A stretch of DNA of 64,000 nt from Bifidobacterium breve (GCA_945886445.1 CAMCZG010000001.1:1-64000); one strand, 5' to 3'. Shown: positions 44,195 through 54,825, counted from the stretch's first letter. Notes: generated by a model from the letters alone, not told the origin. Program-made: numbers and translations.

Positions 44195-45325
44195 ATGACT
44201 TCTTCTGGGGCGTTGCGGATAGTTATTTGTGGAGGTGGCACCAGTGGTCATGTACTTCCTGCGGTCGCGATTGCTGAAATGCTGGAAGATGAAGGGGTCC
44301 ACCCCGAAAACATTCACTTCATCGGAACACAACGTGGCATTGATGAAAATATTCTTTCGCAAACGAAGTATCCCTTCACTCTTTTGAACGTCATCGGTGC
44401 CAAACACCAACTCTCTCCGAGATCCGTTCTCCATAATGTGCGCATGTTGTTATTGCTGCGCAAGGCAACACGTATGTCAAGCAAGTTGATGAATGAGATC
44501 ATGCCAAATGTGGTGGTGTCGGTTGGTGGGTATGGCAGTTTGGCACCCATGCAAGCGGCAAAAAAGCTCGGAATTCAGCGCGTGGTTGTTTCGTACGACT
44601 CGCAACCAGGACTCGCGACAAAACGTCAGGCGCGCGATGCGCACTTGGTAACGAAGTCGCATCCACATTCACCGCTGAGCACGGCAACTTTGGTGGGGGC
44701 CCCAATTCGGCGTCATCTTCGCCAAGCCGGCCACACCCAGATCGACACCTCGACGAAAAACGCTGCTCGTGCAGTGCTCGGAATACCGCTTCATCAATTC
44801 GTGGTCGTTGTCATGGGAGGGTCACTTGGCTCAGCACTGTTGAACAACGTGACCGAACAGCTTCGTGACAACGAAAGGTTGAGTTCGGTGTTTTGGTACC
44901 ACATTGCTGGCAATCGATATATAGAAAATGGTGCGCCCATGACATCGCCAAATTGCATTCAGGTGGGTTACGAAGCACGTATACAAGAGGTGTATCAAGC
45001 AGCCGATCTTGTTGTTTCGCGCTCGGGGGCAAGCACCATTGGCGAAATTTCCACGTTGGGTGTTGCCAGCATTTTGGTTCCGTGGGCTGGGGCTGCAGAC
45101 AACCATCAAGAACAAAATGCCCGTTTGCTTTCAGACGTTGGTGGGGCACTACTCATCACGGAAGAACACTTCACTGTACAAAAAGCCGAAGAAGCAATTT
45201 CTGACCTAGTGCTGCATTCAGAAAAACTCACAGATCTGCGTAAAAATGCCTATTTTGCAGGGGAATTAAACCGTCGGGCGGAACTGGGCTCGCTCATTGC
45301 TACCGTCGCTCGTGCAACTGAATAA
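44195..45325 (+). CDS. murG: UDP-GlcNAc:lipid I GlcNAc transferase
   Basis: A protein of 376 residues, GT28 family. The N-terminal glycine loop CGGGTSGHVLPAVAIAEML, VVSVGGYGSLAPMQAAK, the second loop VMGGSLGSALLN and the donor-binding SRSGASTIGEISTLGVAS with NHQEQNA are all present. It makes lipid II from lipid I at the inner membrane face. GAAGTGA precedes ATG 44195. It is 15 bp upstream of the murC-murB fusion. Confidence 0.95.
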   Translation: MTSSGALRIVICGGGTSGHVLPAVAIAEMLEDEGVHPENIHFIGTQRGIDENILSQTKYPFTLLNVIGAKHQLSPRSVLHNVRMLLLLRKATRMSSKLMNEIMPNVVVSVGGYGSLAPMQAAKKLGIQRVVVSYDSQPGLATKRQARDAHLVTKSHPHSPLSTATLVGAPIRRHLRQAGHTQIDTSTKNAARAVLGIPLHQFVVVVMGGSLGSALLNNVTEQLRDNERLSSVFWYHIAGNRYIENGAPMTSPNCIQVGYEARIQEVYQAADLVVSRSGASTIGEISTLGVASILVPWAGAADNHQEQNARLLSDVGGALLITEEHFTVQKAEEAISDLVLHSEKLTDLRKNAYFAGELNRRAELGSLIATVARATE

Positions 45326-45340
45326 GGCAAATGATTCTTT

Positions 45341-47833
45341 ATGTCCTCATCGCATAGCAACCCACCACATACGAAAAAAGTAGCTGTCTTTGAATTAGGC
45401 ACTGCACAACGTCTGCATGTGGTCGGAATTGGTGGACCCGGTATGAGTGCACTTGCGCGTTCGCTAGTGGCAATGGGGCACCGCGTGTCGGGCAGCGACA
45501 TTCGTCCGAGTGAAAATATTGCCCAACTCAAAGAATTGGGTATCAATATTTCAATTGGTCACAATGAGGAACTCGTTGTTGGCTGTGATGCGGTGTGCGC
45601 CTCAAGTGGCGTGCCGAGCGACAATATTGAAATGGCTGCCGCTCGGCGTGCGGGCATTCCCGCATTGTCACGTGCTGAAATGTTGGCCGCCGTTTGTGCT
45701 TCAGGGACATCTATTGGGGTGGCAGGTACGCACGGAAAAACGACGACCACCACTTTAGTTTCGTTGATGTTGGGCGGCGCTGAAGGCAAATGTGGTTTTG
45801 TTGTTGGAGGGGATGCCCCGGGCTTGCAGACAAATGGGGCATGGTCGCAAACAGGACTCTTCGTGGTGGAGGCCGACGAAAGCGATGGCACACACGAGGT
45901 TTTGCCACTACGCGGGGCGATCATCACCAATATCGATACAGATCATCTCGATCACTTTGGAAACTTCGCAAATATTGTGAATAGCTTTTCCCGTTTTGCT
46001 CGAGGGGTCGATGGCCCAATTGCCCTGTGTGTAGACGACGTTGAATTGCACAAGCTCAGCGGCCACTTGCAGGCTGAGGGACGGGAAGTTTTGACATATG
46101 GCGTGCAGGGCAAGAACACAGACATTGGCATCGCTGCGTCAGATATTGAAGCCACCTCGAGTGGCATGACCTTTTCGGTGCACATTGCCGAAAATATTCT
46201 GGAGAAGTATCACGGGCAACGTGACTTTGCAGTGAACTTGAAGGCGCGAGGTATGCATAATGTGCTCAATGCGCTTGGCGCACTCGCCATTGCACTGCGA
46301 TTCGGTGCAACTCAAGAAGAAGTTACTCGAGTGCTTGGCGAATTTCAGGGTGTTGCACGGCGTTTCGATATTCGTAGCGAACTAGACGGCATCACGCTGA
46401 TTGACGATTATGCCCATCTCCCCACAGAAATTGCTGCAGTAGTAGGTGCTGCTCAAGGAATGATTGCTGGTCGTGTTCATGCACCTGCGCGTAACAGACT
46501 GATTTATGTTTTTCAACCCAACAGGTATAACCGAATGGCGCTCATTTCTGATGAATACGCCCACGCCTTTACCGGTGCAGATGTTGTGGTCATCACCGAT
46601 ATTTATGCATCTGGTACTGCTTATATTGAGGGTGTGACCGGCAAGTTGGTAGTAGATGCGGTGCAAACTGCGTATCCACAGTTGCAGGTCAATTGGGTGC
46701 CGCGTCGCACAGATTTAGCACAGCACTTGGCCAACATATTGCGTGACGGAGATGTATGTATTTCAAGCGGCTGTGGCGATATTGAAACGTTGCCCGCTGA
46801 AATTGCATCTGAACGCTTGTTAAGGCAATGTGCCGCAGAACTGGTCGCTGCACAACTAGTAGTGCATGAATATTTTCCAATGGCTGCGTGTACTACCTAC
46901 AAAGTAGGAGGGGTAGCTCGGTTGTTCGTGGAAGTGCTTTCCGAAGACCAGCTTCTCACAGTTGCCACTATTTGTTCGCGCCGTCGCGAAATGCCCGTGG
47001 TTGTGTTGGGGCGTGGAAGTAACACGCTTGTTTCCGACTTGGGGTTTCAAGGTCTGTGTATTGCTCTTGGCGACTTTGGGCAAAGCATTGCTTTGGAAGA
47101 GTCATCGCAAGAACCGGGTCGTGTGAGTGTTCTATTTGCAGGTGCAACGCCGTTGCCGGTGGCAGCACGACAACTCAGCGCACTAGGAATTGCTGGTTTT
47201 GAATGGGCAGTGGGTGTACCGGGGTCTATTGGCGGAGCAGTGCGGATGAACGCTGGGGGTCACGGGGCAGATATTGCTGCTTCGTTGCACTCGGCTTATG
47301 TCATCTCTTTAACGTCGGGTTGTCATGGCTGGGTTCCAACGAGTGAACTGGGTTTACGGTTTCGTGGTTCTGCGCTCGGCAATCAACATGTGGTGACATG
47401 GGCAAAAGTTGTGCTGGAAAAAAGCGAGCCGGGCTGTGGAGACGCGTTAATTGGCGACATCGTGAAGTGGCGCCGCGATCACCAACCTGGTGGTCAAAAT
47501 GCGGGGTCGGTGTTCATTAACCCAAACGATGGAGCCATTTCAGCTGGTGCGCTCATCGACCAAGCAGGGCTGCGTGGCTATCGGCTAGGCACTGCATGTG
47601 TGAGTGAAAAACATGCCAACTTCATTCAAAGTGACCAAGGTGGCACAAGCGCCGATGTGGTGAAACTGATGAACATGGTGCAACAGGAAGTGCTTCGTCT
47701 CGCTGGGGTGCAATTGCACAGCGAAATTCGTTTAGTGGGCTTCGCACCAGGTGAGGCATTGGCAATTGACGCAGAAAACTCGTCAGTGAGTGAGAAACTA
47801 GACGCGTACCTCTGCGCAAAATTCCCAAAGTGA
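45341..47833 (+). CDS. murC-murB: MurC-MurB fusion: UDP-MurNAc--L-Ala ligase and UDP-GlcNAc-enolpyruvate reductase
   Basis: A protein of 830 residues with two full enzymes in one frame. Residues about 22-490 are MurC: VVGIGGPGMSALARSL, GVAGTHGKTTTTTLVSL, DTDHLDHFGN, DDYAHLPTEI. Residues about 508-825 are MurB: the FAD-binding TTYKVGGVARLFVE and VVLGRGSNTLVSDLGF, GVPGSIGGAVRMNAG, and catalytic Ser in AGSVFINP. MurB makes UDP-MurNAc and MurC adds L-Ala to it, so fusion joins consecutive steps. There is no frameshift or internal stop. Replaces separate murC and murB genes of most dcw clusters. It is 7 bp before ftsQ. Confidence 0.93.
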   Translation: MSSSHSNPPHTKKVAVFELGTAQRLHVVGIGGPGMSALARSLVAMGHRVSGSDIRPSENIAQLKELGINISIGHNEELVVGCDAVCASSGVPSDNIEMAAARRAGIPALSRAEMLAAVCASGTSIGVAGTHGKTTTTTLVSLMLGGAEGKCGFVVGGDAPGLQTNGAWSQTGLFVVEADESDGTHEVLPLRGAIITNIDTDHLDHFGNFANIVNSFSRFARGVDGPIALCVDDVELHKLSGHLQAEGREVLTYGVQGKNTDIGIAASDIEATSSGMTFSVHIAENILEKYHGQRDFAVNLKARGMHNVLNALGALAIALRFGATQEEVTRVLGEFQGVARRFDIRSELDGITLIDDYAHLPTEIAAVVGAAQGMIAGRVHAPARNRLIYVFQPNRYNRMALISDEYAHAFTGADVVVITDIYASGTAYIEGVTGKLVVDAVQTAYPQLQVNWVPRRTDLAQHLANILRDGDVCISSGCGDIETLPAEIASERLLRQCAAELVAAQLVVHEYFPMAACTTYKVGGVARLFVEVLSEDQLLTVATICSRRREMPVVVLGRGSNTLVSDLGFQGLCIALGDFGQSIALEESSQEPGRVSVLFAGATPLPVAARQLSALGIAGFEWAVGVPGSIGGAVRMNAGGHGADIAASLHSAYVISLTSGCHGWVPTSELGLRFRGSALGNQHVVTWAKVVLEKSEPGCGDALIGDIVKWRRDHQPGGQNAGSVFINPNDGAISAGALIDQAGLRGYRLGTACVSEKHANFIQSDQGGTSADVVKLMNMVQQEVLRLAGVQLHSEIRLVGFAPGEALAIDAENSSVSEKLDAYLCAKFPK

Positions 47834-47840
47834 GCTTTTT

Positions 47841-48893
47841 ATGACGACTCCCTCACATGATGATGAAACACAAGAGTTGCAGTCAGTGGAGTTGGCACAT
47901 GTCACCGGTGAAACACCAGTTGTGCGTTCTATTGACGATGTTCCATTTGAGGTTCTCGAGGAACTGACGGAGGCTTTTGAGGGTATTTCAATTGTCGACG
48001 AAGATGGCCCGGAGTATTTTGAGGGCCATGTCCTTGGCGGATACGACATCGTCTCCGATGATGATCTCACCCATGCCCGACGTCCGCCGCTTGTTATTGA
48101 AGATAAAGAATTCACCCAGCCACTCGAGCGAAGTGATGATGGTCAGCCCCACCGCCGGTTTCGTTTGCGTCGTATTGAAGTGCGTCGCGAAGAGGGAAAA
48201 CGTCGTTTACGCGTTGTGCTCTATGTGCTGGTACCAATTCTTGTTGTGGTCATAGCGGTGCCCATTTTGAACTCACCCTTATTCGGGGTGCGCACGGTGA
48301 CTGTGCAAGGAGCAAAATACGTTTCATCAGAAGTTTTGGCACAAGCCACAGCACAAGTGAAAGGCAAGTCCATCATTTTCGGCGACCTGCATGCTGCAGA
48401 ACTGACCTTACGGGCAGACCCGTGGGTGCGTGATGCAAGCGTCAGCAAGCACTTCCCATCGACGGCGGTCATCGACATTGATGAGCGACAGCCCGTTGCG
48501 TGGTTTCTCGGGAGTGACAACCAGTCACGTGTCTTAGACGTTGAGGGCTATGTCATCTCTGTGCAAACAGGTCAACCCACTCAGTACATGCAAATCACCG
48601 GGGTTGGCGATGCTCTCCTTGCCGGGGCACGGGCCAACGAGGTCTATACGGCGGCAGCGCAACTCTCTGCGTCTTTGCCCACCGAAATCCAAAAGACAGT
48701 CTTGAATGTTGGTGTTGCCAATAACACCGAGCTGCTCATGACCCTGCGCACGGGAACCGTGGTGATCTTTGGCCAGCCAAGTGATTTACGAGCAAAACTC
48801 GTGTCTTTAGTGCTGGTTTTGCGTCGGCAGGATCCTCAAAACCTCCGCAGCATCGATCTCTCGAGTGGTGACCCCATCTTCGCTCAGAAATAA
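47841..48893 (+). CDS. ftsQ: Cell division protein FtsQ/DivIB
   Basis: A protein of 350 residues. A long acidic cytoplasmic N-terminus (about 110 residues) ends in a basic patch RFRLRRIEVRREEGKRRLR, followed by one membrane segment (VVLYVLVPILVVVIAVPIL). The POTRA domain follows (SPLFGVRTVTVQGAKYVSSE) and then the FtsQ domain (VSKHFPSTAVIDIDERQPVAW). It scaffolds the FtsL/FtsB complex in the divisome. The acidic extension of more than 100 residues is unusual and may be disordered. Confidence 0.9.
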   Translation: MTTPSHDDETQELQSVELAHVTGETPVVRSIDDVPFEVLEELTEAFEGISIVDEDGPEYFEGHVLGGYDIVSDDDLTHARRPPLVIEDKEFTQPLERSDDGQPHRRFRLRRIEVRREEGKRRLRVVLYVLVPILVVVIAVPILNSPLFGVRTVTVQGAKYVSSEVLAQATAQVKGKSIIFGDLHAAELTLRADPWVRDASVSKHFPSTAVIDIDERQPVAWFLGSDNQSRVLDVEGYVISVQTGQPTQYMQITGVGDALLAGARANEVYTAAAQLSASLPTEIQKTVLNVGVANNTELLMTLRTGTVVIFGQPSDLRAKLVSLVLVLRRQDPQNLRSIDLSSGDPIFAQK

Positions 48894-48973
48894 TAAAGCG
48901 GAAATCCCACAGTTGAGCCTCTTAACGTGGAAACATAAGGACAACATTTCCTATCTCTCGGAGGTCATGGCCC

Positions 48974-50065
48974 ATGGCCGGAGCACCCCAAAATTATCTA
49001 GCAGTCATGAAAGTCGTTGGAGTCGGTGGCGGCGGCGTGAATGCCGTCAACCGCATGATCGATGCCGGCCTCAAAGGTGTTGAGTTTGTTGCGGTCAACA
49101 CCGATGCGCAAGCGCTCTTAATGTCTGATGCCGACGTCAAACTCGACATCGGTCGCGACCTCACACGTGGACTCGGCGCCGGCAGCGACCCAGAAGTCGG
49201 ACATGCTGCTGCAGAGTCTCATCGAGCTGAAATTGAAGAAATGTTGGCGGGTGCCGACATGGTCTTCATCACTGCGGGCGAAGGCGGCGGTACTGGTACC
49301 GGTGCGGCTCCGGTCATTGCTGAAATTGCACGGGCAATTGGCGCACTCACCATTGGTGTTGTTACTCGTCCATTTGGCTTTGAAGGTCGTCGTCGTTCCA
49401 CGCAAGCGGAAAACGGCATTGCCAAACTCAAAGAAAAAGTAGACACTCTCATCGTTATTCCAAACGATCGACTCTTGAGTGTTGCCAACGATAAAACTTC
49501 TGCAATCAATGCATTTAAAATGGCAGACGACATCTTGCTCAATGGTGTTGCTGGTATTACAAGCCTTATTACAACTCCCGGCCTCATTAACACCGACTTT
49601 GCCGACGTCAAGATGATTCTGGCAAATGCAGGAACTGCGTTATTGGGTATCGGTCATGCAAGTGGCGATAACCGCGCAGTTACTGCGGCAAAGGCTGCTA
49701 TTACAAGCCCACTTCTTGAGGCTCAAATCGATGGTGCGCGTGGAATTCTGCTCAACATTGCTGGTCCGTCAAGTATGGGTCTGTTCGAGATGAATGCTGC
49801 AGCCGAAGTAGTACATGCAGTTGCTCACCCCGATGCAAATATCATCTTCGGTACCGTTATCGACGACGAACTAGGCGACGAGGTGCGTGTCACCGTTATT
49901 GCCGCTGGGTTCGAGCGTTGGGATGGAAATGACAAGCGCGCACCATTGCGTTCTGTTGACTCTCGTCCTGGTACCAGCTCAACTCCGCGCAGTGTGTTTG
50001 GCTCAGATCCACTCGATACGAGTGGTGATGATGACGAGTTCGATGTGCCCTCATTTTTGAAATAA
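48974..50065 (+). CDS. ftsZ: Cell division GTPase FtsZ
   Basis: A protein of 363 residues. It has [16 protein letters not shown], the tubulin signature [22 protein letters not shown], the T7 loop region ([10 protein letters not shown]) and the C-terminal peptide [10 protein letters not shown] that binds SepF. The linker is short (about 45 residues). GGAGG lies about 10 bases before ATG 48974. The 80 bp before it lack an obvious promoter hexamer pair. FtsA is not encoded here, so SepF (50795) is the likely membrane anchor. Confidence 0.97.
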   Translation: MAGAPQNYLAVMKVVGVGGGGVNAVNRMIDAGLKGVEFVAVNTDAQALLMSDADVKLDIGRDLTRGLGAGSDPEVGHAAAESHRAEIEEMLAGADMVFITAGEGGGTGTGAAPVIAEIARAIGALTIGVVTRPFGFEGRRRSTQAENGIAKLKEKVDTLIVIPNDRLLSVANDKTSAINAFKMADDILLNGVAGITSLITTPGLINTDFADVKMILANAGTALLGIGHASGDNRAVTAAKAAITSPLLEAQIDGARGILLNIAGPSSMGLFEMNAAAEVVHAVAHPDANIIFGTVIDDELGDEVRVTVIAAGFERWDGNDKRAPLRSVDSRPGTSSTPRSVFGSDPLDTSGDDDEFDVPSFLK

Positions 50066-50079
50066 CTTTGCAGTAGCTC

Positions 50080-50772
50080 TTGTCAAGCACCACTCCATCT
50101 TTTTCTCAAGAACAAGTCATCCACAACGTCGGTGTGGTGCGGTCGCATATTGCAGACATCTGTGGCGAAGCGGCGCGAGCCGTGCAACTTGTTGCAGTGA
50201 CCAAAAACTTCGGGCCTGAAGCCTGGGATTGGGCAAGAGATGCCGGGTGTGATGCCGTGGGCGAGAACTATGCCCAAGAAGCATTAGCAAAAGCATTGGC
50301 TGCCGATATTCACAAGCGTTTGCCCCTGCACTTCATCGGGCATTTGCAGTCAAACAAACTGGCTCAGTTGTTTGGAAAAGTACAGACTTGGCAGACCATC
50401 GATAGGGAATCGGTCATTTTGGGGCTAGCGAAGTTGTACGCGACTCACGGTGGAGTCGCGCCCGCGGTTCTTTTGCAAGTCAATATCGCCGACGAGACAC
50501 AAAAATCGGGTTGCCATCCACGTGATGTAGCGAAACTGGTGGAACTTGCCCGTTCATCTCAACTGCATGTCGGTGGGCTGATGGTGATGGGCCCAACAAA
50601 TGGTGACCCCTTGGAGACACGAGAGACCTTTCGCGAGACACGCAAAATGTGCAATGAATTGGGTCTTTTGGAGTGTTCGGCGGGGATGTCTCATGACTAC
50701 CGCATTGCCCTCGAAGAGGGTGCAACCACAATTCGTGTCGGATCTGCAATATTCGGGGAACGTCCCCAATAG
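50080..50772 (+). CDS. yggS: PLP homeostasis protein (YggS/YlmE family)
   Basis: A protein of 230 residues, alanine-racemase-like barrel without the second domain. The PLP Lys is in LVAVTKNFGPE; GENYAQEA, HFIGHLQSNK and the C-terminal TIRVGSAIFGERP are diagnostic. The family binds PLP and keeps amino-acid and vitamin B6 pools in balance. It is nearly always between ftsZ and sepF in actinobacteria, as here. The start is TTG at 50080 with no strong Shine-Dalgarno. Confidence 0.92.
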   Translation: MSSTTPSFSQEQVIHNVGVVRSHIADICGEAARAVQLVAVTKNFGPEAWDWARDAGCDAVGENYAQEALAKALAADIHKRLPLHFIGHLQSNKLAQLFGKVQTWQTIDRESVILGLAKLYATHGGVAPAVLLQVNIADETQKSGCHPRDVAKLVELARSSQLHVGGLMVMGPTNGDPLETRETFRETRKMCNELGLLECSAGMSHDYRIALEEGATTIRVGSAIFGERPQ

Positions 50773-50794
50773 AGAACGCCATGTCGTATAACCT

Positions 50795-51334
50795 ATGAAC
50801 ATGTCAATGTGGCGACGCGCTATGGATTATCTCGGTCTAGGGGCCGATGAAAATTATGACGACTATGACCAGTCAATGGAGATAGATCGTCCCCAGCGAA
50901 ACGTGCGCTCAGGTTATGCAGCCGACCCATCTAGTCGTGCGCCTCGTCAACGTATGGAGCCCGAATACGAAGATCACAGCGGAGCAATTCCGCAAGACAC
51001 TGGTGGCTATCGCCGCAATGGTGACGACTCGGGTTTGCAATTGCGACCCGTTGGTTCACCGCGTCAGAGCACAACAGTTCGTCCTTTAGCAGTGAGTGGC
51101 GCTGAGCCCGCAACGGTCAGGCCGTTACGTTTTGAACAAGCTAAAGAAATTGCTGACAGGTTCAAAGAAGGCCAGCCGGTCATTATGAATCTTGAAAGTT
51201 GCGACAAAGAAGTTGTGCGTCGACTCATCGACTTTGGAAGTGGACTCTGTTACGCAATGAATGGTTCAATGGAGCGCGTCGCCACCGATGTGTTTTTGTT
51301 GAAGCCACCAACATCACGTTCACAGTTCGAATAA
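50795..51334 (+). CDS. sepF: Divisome membrane anchor SepF
   Basis: A protein of 179 residues. The N-terminal amphipathic helix MNMSMWRRAMDYLGLG, a polar linker rich in Asp, Arg and Gln, and the globular C-terminal domain with FEQAKEIADRFKEGQPVIMN and DKEVVRRLIDFGSGLCYAMNGSME are typical. It binds membrane and the FtsZ C-terminus. It lies 22 bp after yggS and 3 bp before yggT. Confidence 0.95.
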   Translation: MNMSMWRRAMDYLGLGADENYDDYDQSMEIDRPQRNVRSGYAADPSSRAPRQRMEPEYEDHSGAIPQDTGGYRRNGDDSGLQLRPVGSPRQSTTVRPLAVSGAEPATVRPLRFEQAKEIADRFKEGQPVIMNLESCDKEVVRRLIDFGSGLCYAMNGSMERVATDVFLLKPPTSRSQFE

Positions 51335-51337
51335 CTT

Positions 51338-51589
51338 ATGCGTGAACTTTTGTGTCGGCTATTGAACTTTTATGTTCTCATCATTTTTTTCCGCATTGTT
51401 TTGTCGTGGTTCCCACTGCGTCCAGGTGGAATCGTCTTTACTGTCAATCAGTGGCTCTTTCGTGCAACAGAACCCCTCATGGGGCGCGCGCGGCGAATCC
51501 TTCCTCCGATGGGTCAATTTGATCTCTCGCCCATCGTGGTCATCATGTTTTTGCAAATAGTGGTAGGCCGCCTCATCTTGGGCTGCTAA
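51338..51589 (+). CDS. yggT: YggT family membrane protein
   Basis: A protein of 83 residues with two membrane helices (LLNFYVLIIFFRIVLSWFP and LSPIVVIMFLQIVVGRLIL) separated by the family loop ATEPLMGRARRILPPMGQFD. Linked to division or osmotic tolerance, but the mechanism is unknown. The 60 bp before ileS contain no T-box-sized leader. In many actinobacteria divIVA follows here; it is missing. Confidence 0.9.
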   Translation: MRELLCRLLNFYVLIIFFRIVLSWFPLRPGGIVFTVNQWLFRATEPLMGRARRILPPMGQFDLSPIVVIMFLQIVVGRLILGC

Positions 51590-51649
51590 AAACGAAGTCG
51601 CGCTCTACGTGCTGTACATCAGTCAGTTATCTGAGTAGGGTTCGTTGCC

Positions 51650-54600
51650 GTGGCATACCCCAATGTTCAGTCTCAACCTAAATTTCCGGCAATAGAAGAA
51701 GCTGTTTCCGCCTTTTGGGCTGCCGATCAGACCTTTGAGGCATCGGTGCAATTACGCAGTGCCGGAGAAAAAGGAAATAACGAATTCGTTTTTTATGACG
51801 GTCCTCCTTTTGCAAACGGTTTGCCGCACTACGGGCACCTGCTCACGGGGTTCGTCAAAGATGCTGTGCCGCGTTACCAAACCATGCGTGGTCGGCGTGT
51901 AGAACGTCGATTCGGCTGGGATTGCCATGGGCTTCCCGCAGAAGTGGAAGCAGAAAAAGAACTCGGCATTGCTGGGCACCCAGAAATTGCCGCCTTTGGT
52001 ATCGACAAATTTAATGACGTGTGCCGCACCAGTGTGTTGCGATACACCAGCGAGTGGGAACGTTACGTCACTCGCCAGGCGCGCTGGGTCGATTTTGACA
52101 ATGACTATAAAACCCTCGATACGCCATATATGGAAAGTGTCATGTGGGCATTTCACACGCTGTGGGAAAAGGGTCTCATCTACGAAGGCTTTCGCGTGCT
52201 GCCATATTGCTGGCGTTGCGAGACTCCTTTGTCTAATACAGAAACTCGCATGGATGATGTGTATCAAGATCGCCAAGACCCTGCATTGTCTGTGTGGTTT
52301 TTATTGGAGAGTGGTGAGCGCATTATGGCCTGGACCACAACGCCATGGACATTGCCATCAAACCTTGCCTTAGCTGTTGGTGCCGATATCGATTACGCAA
52401 TCATGCAAGATGGTGAAGGCGTGAAATATATTTTGGCCGAGTCGCGCCTCGGTGCGTATGAAAAGGAATTCAGCGGTGCTGAGCAAGTAGGAACTGTAAA
52501 AGGAAGTGGACTAGCGGGTCGCAAGTACACGCCACTTTTCAATTACCTTGCCGACACTGAAAATGCCTTCCAGGTACTCGTTGCCGACTTTGTTACTACC
52601 GAAGATGGAACGGGCGTGGTGCATCTTGCCCCTGGCTTTGGTGAAGACGACCAATTGGTATGTGCGAATGCAGGAATTGCCACCATTTGCCCCATGGACG
52701 ACCAGGGTTGCTATACCGAACTCATTTCCACATGGGTGGGCACACACGTCTTTGAAGCGAACCCATTAGTTATTCGTCAGCTCAAAGACGAAGGGCGAGT
52801 CATACGCCACGACAGCTATAACCACTCGTATCCACATTGCTGGCGTTGTGCGCAGCCGCTTGTGTATCGCGCAGTATCAAGCTGGTTTGTGGAAGTCACA
52901 AAGTTTCGCGACCGTATGGTGGAACTCAATGAAAACATTCACTGGGTTCCTGAGCATCTGAAACACGGTTCTTTTGGAAAGTGGATTGCTAATGCTCGCG
53001 ACTGGTCAATTAGCCGTAACCGCTTTTGGGGATCCCCTATACCTGTATGGAAAAGCGACAATCCACTTTTCCCACGAATAGACGTATATGGAAGTGTTGC
53101 GCAACTGCAGGCCGATTTCGGCGTGGAAGTAAATGATCTGCATCGTCCATTCATCGATAATCTCACGCGACTAAATCCAGATGACCCATCGGGCGAATCT
53201 GTCATGCGGCGTGTTCCTGAAGTACTTGACTGCTGGTTTGAAAGCGGATCAATGCCTTTTGCGCAGGTGCACTACCCATTTGAAAACCAAGAATGGTTTG
53301 AAAATCACTATCCCGGTGACTTCATTGTGGAATATGTGGCGCAAAGCAGAGGCTGGTTTTATACCTTGCACGTGCTGGCAACGGCTCTGTTCGACCGCCC
53401 TGCATTTTCCACTTGTGTAGGTCATGGTGTGGTGTTGGGTGATGACGGCGCGAAAATGTCGAAGAGTCTGCGCAACTATCCCGACCCAATGGAAGTGTTC
53501 AATACGTATGGTGCCGATGCAATGCGTTGGTATTTGTTGTCGTCTCCTATTTTGCGAGGTGGAGACTTCTCGGTTAATGAAGCCGGCATTCGTGAAACAG
53601 TGCGCCAGGTACTTCTGCCAATGTGGAACTCGTGGTATTTCCTCACCTTGTATGCAAATGCTGAAGGCAAGCAAGGCAACTGGTCGACTGACAGTACAAA
53701 CGTCCTAGACAAATATATTTTGTCAAAGACACATAATCTTGTGGCGGCTCTCACTCAACAATTCGATGCCTATGATTTGTTTGAGGCGTGCGCCACCATT
53801 CGCACCTATCTCGACGTTTTAACAAATTGGTACATTCGCCGTAGTCGTGATCGGTTCTGGGCAGGTGACCAAGATGCCATCAACACTTTGCACACTGCGC
53901 TCACCGTGTTGTGTCGTGTTGCTGCACCGTTACTGCCGTTGGTGTCGGAGGAAATTTATCGAGGCCTCACCGGAGAGCGAAGTGTTCATCTCACCGATTG
54001 GCCATCAGAAAATGAACTTGTTGCGCACCCTGAACTGACTGCAGCAATGGACAAAGTGCGCGATGTTTGTTCTACGGCACTGTCTATTCGTAAGGCCAAC
54101 GGGCGTCGGGTGCGTCTTCCGCTTACTACGTTGACCATTGCAACGCCAGAATTGTCTGGGCTCGACGCCTTTATTGACATTGTGAAAGATGAAGTCAATG
54201 TACGAAATATTGAATTTCGTATCGACGTAGGTGCAATGGCGAAGCACGAGTTGCAGGTCACCCCAAAGGCACTTGGCCCGCGTCTCGGTGGCGACACACA
54301 AAAAGTAATTAATGCTGTCAAGTCGGGAAATTGGTCGATAGTCGATGGAGCACCAGTTGCTGGTGGGTTCCGGTTAGAAGAGGGTGAGTATTCCCTCAAA
54401 TTGGTCGCCGCCGAGGGTGCAGCTAGCGCCGCACTGTCGCATCATCCAGGTGTGGTGGTGCTCGATGTTGCTCTCACCCCAGAACTTGAAGCAGAAGGTG
54501 CTGCACGAGACCTCATTCGCGCTCTTCAGCAAACCCGGCGAAGTCTTGGCTTTGTGGTCACCGATCGCATTTCCGTTGCTATTACAGGCCCTGGCGCTTT

Positions 54601-54751
54601 CATTAGTGCTGTATCGGCTCACGTCGACATGATGGCTCATGAGGTGCTGGCCACCCGTTTTACCTTGGAGCAAGGAAGCGGAGACCCCCAGCATGTGGAG
54701 ACGCTCGAAGGGCACGAAGTGCATATTTGGATGGCATTAGCGGGCAAATAA
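51650..54751 (+). CDS. ileS: Isoleucyl-tRNA synthetase
   Basis: A protein of 1033 residues. The HIGH-equivalent is HYGH ([11 protein letters not shown]), the core has [19 protein letters not shown], the KMSKS loop is [14 protein letters not shown], and the CP1 editing domain is complete. Zinc ligands are visible in CWRCETPLS and CWRCAQPLV. The long C-terminus resembles the eukaryote-like IleS of actinobacteria. It charges tRNA-Ile and edits Val. The start GTG at 51650 gives the normal N-terminus [17 protein letters not shown] perfect palindrome follows the stop. Confidence 0.95.
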   Translation: MAYPNVQSQPKFPAIEEAVSAFWAADQTFEASVQLRSAGEKGNNEFVFYDGPPFANGLPHYGHLLTGFVKDAVPRYQTMRGRRVERRFGWDCHGLPAEVEAEKELGIAGHPEIAAFGIDKFNDVCRTSVLRYTSEWERYVTRQARWVDFDNDYKTLDTPYMESVMWAFHTLWEKGLIYEGFRVLPYCWRCETPLSNTETRMDDVYQDRQDPALSVWFLLESGERIMAWTTTPWTLPSNLALAVGADIDYAIMQDGEGVKYILAESRLGAYEKEFSGAEQVGTVKGSGLAGRKYTPLFNYLADTENAFQVLVADFVTTEDGTGVVHLAPGFGEDDQLVCANAGIATICPMDDQGCYTELISTWVGTHVFEANPLVIRQLKDEGRVIRHDSYNHSYPHCWRCAQPLVYRAVSSWFVEVTKFRDRMVELNENIHWVPEHLKHGSFGKWIANARDWSISRNRFWGSPIPVWKSDNPLFPRIDVYGSVAQLQADFGVEVNDLHRPFIDNLTRLNPDDPSGESVMRRVPEVLDCWFESGSMPFAQVHYPFENQEWFENHYPGDFIVEYVAQSRGWFYTLHVLATALFDRPAFSTCVGHGVVLGDDGAKMSKSLRNYPDPMEVFNTYGADAMRWYLLSSPILRGGDFSVNEAGIRETVRQVLLPMWNSWYFLTLYANAEGKQGNWSTDSTNVLDKYILSKTHNLVAALTQQFDAYDLFEACATIRTYLDVLTNWYIRRSRDRFWAGDQDAINTLHTALTVLCRVAAPLLPLVSEEIYRGLTGERSVHLTDWPSENELVAHPELTAAMDKVRDVCSTALSIRKANGRRVRLPLTTLTIATPELSGLDAFIDIVKDEVNVRNIEFRIDVGAMAKHELQVTPKALGPRLGGDTQKVINAVKSGNWSIVDGAPVAGGFRLEEGEYSLKLVAAEGAASAALSHHPGVVVLDVALTPELEAEGAARDLIRALQQTRRSLGFVVTDRISVAITGPGAFISAVSAHVDMMAHEVLATRFTLEQGSGDPQHVETLEGHEVHIWMALAGK

Positions 54752-54756
54752 GGGAA

Positions 54757-54779
54757 ATATTGGGACTTGGTCCCAATAT
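54757..54779 (+). promoter_or_regulatory. Perfect 10-bp inverted repeat after ileS
   Basis: ATATTGGGAC-TTG-GTCCCAATAT is a perfect inverted repeat 6 bases after the ileS stop and 46 bases before the DksA-like gene. As RNA it forms a 10-bp stem with a 3-base loop. It lacks a downstream T run, so it is either a weak terminator or an operator for the following gene; the sequence alone does not decide. Confidence 0.6.
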
Positions 54780-54825
54780 GACGTATCATCCACCGTCAAG
54801 ATAGACCACTCAAGAGAAGTCTTTT

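Noticed and set aside
51590-51649. T-box or other tRNA-sensing leader upstream of ileS
   Set aside because: Only 60 bases separate yggT and ileS, too short for a T-box, and no T-box consensus is seen.
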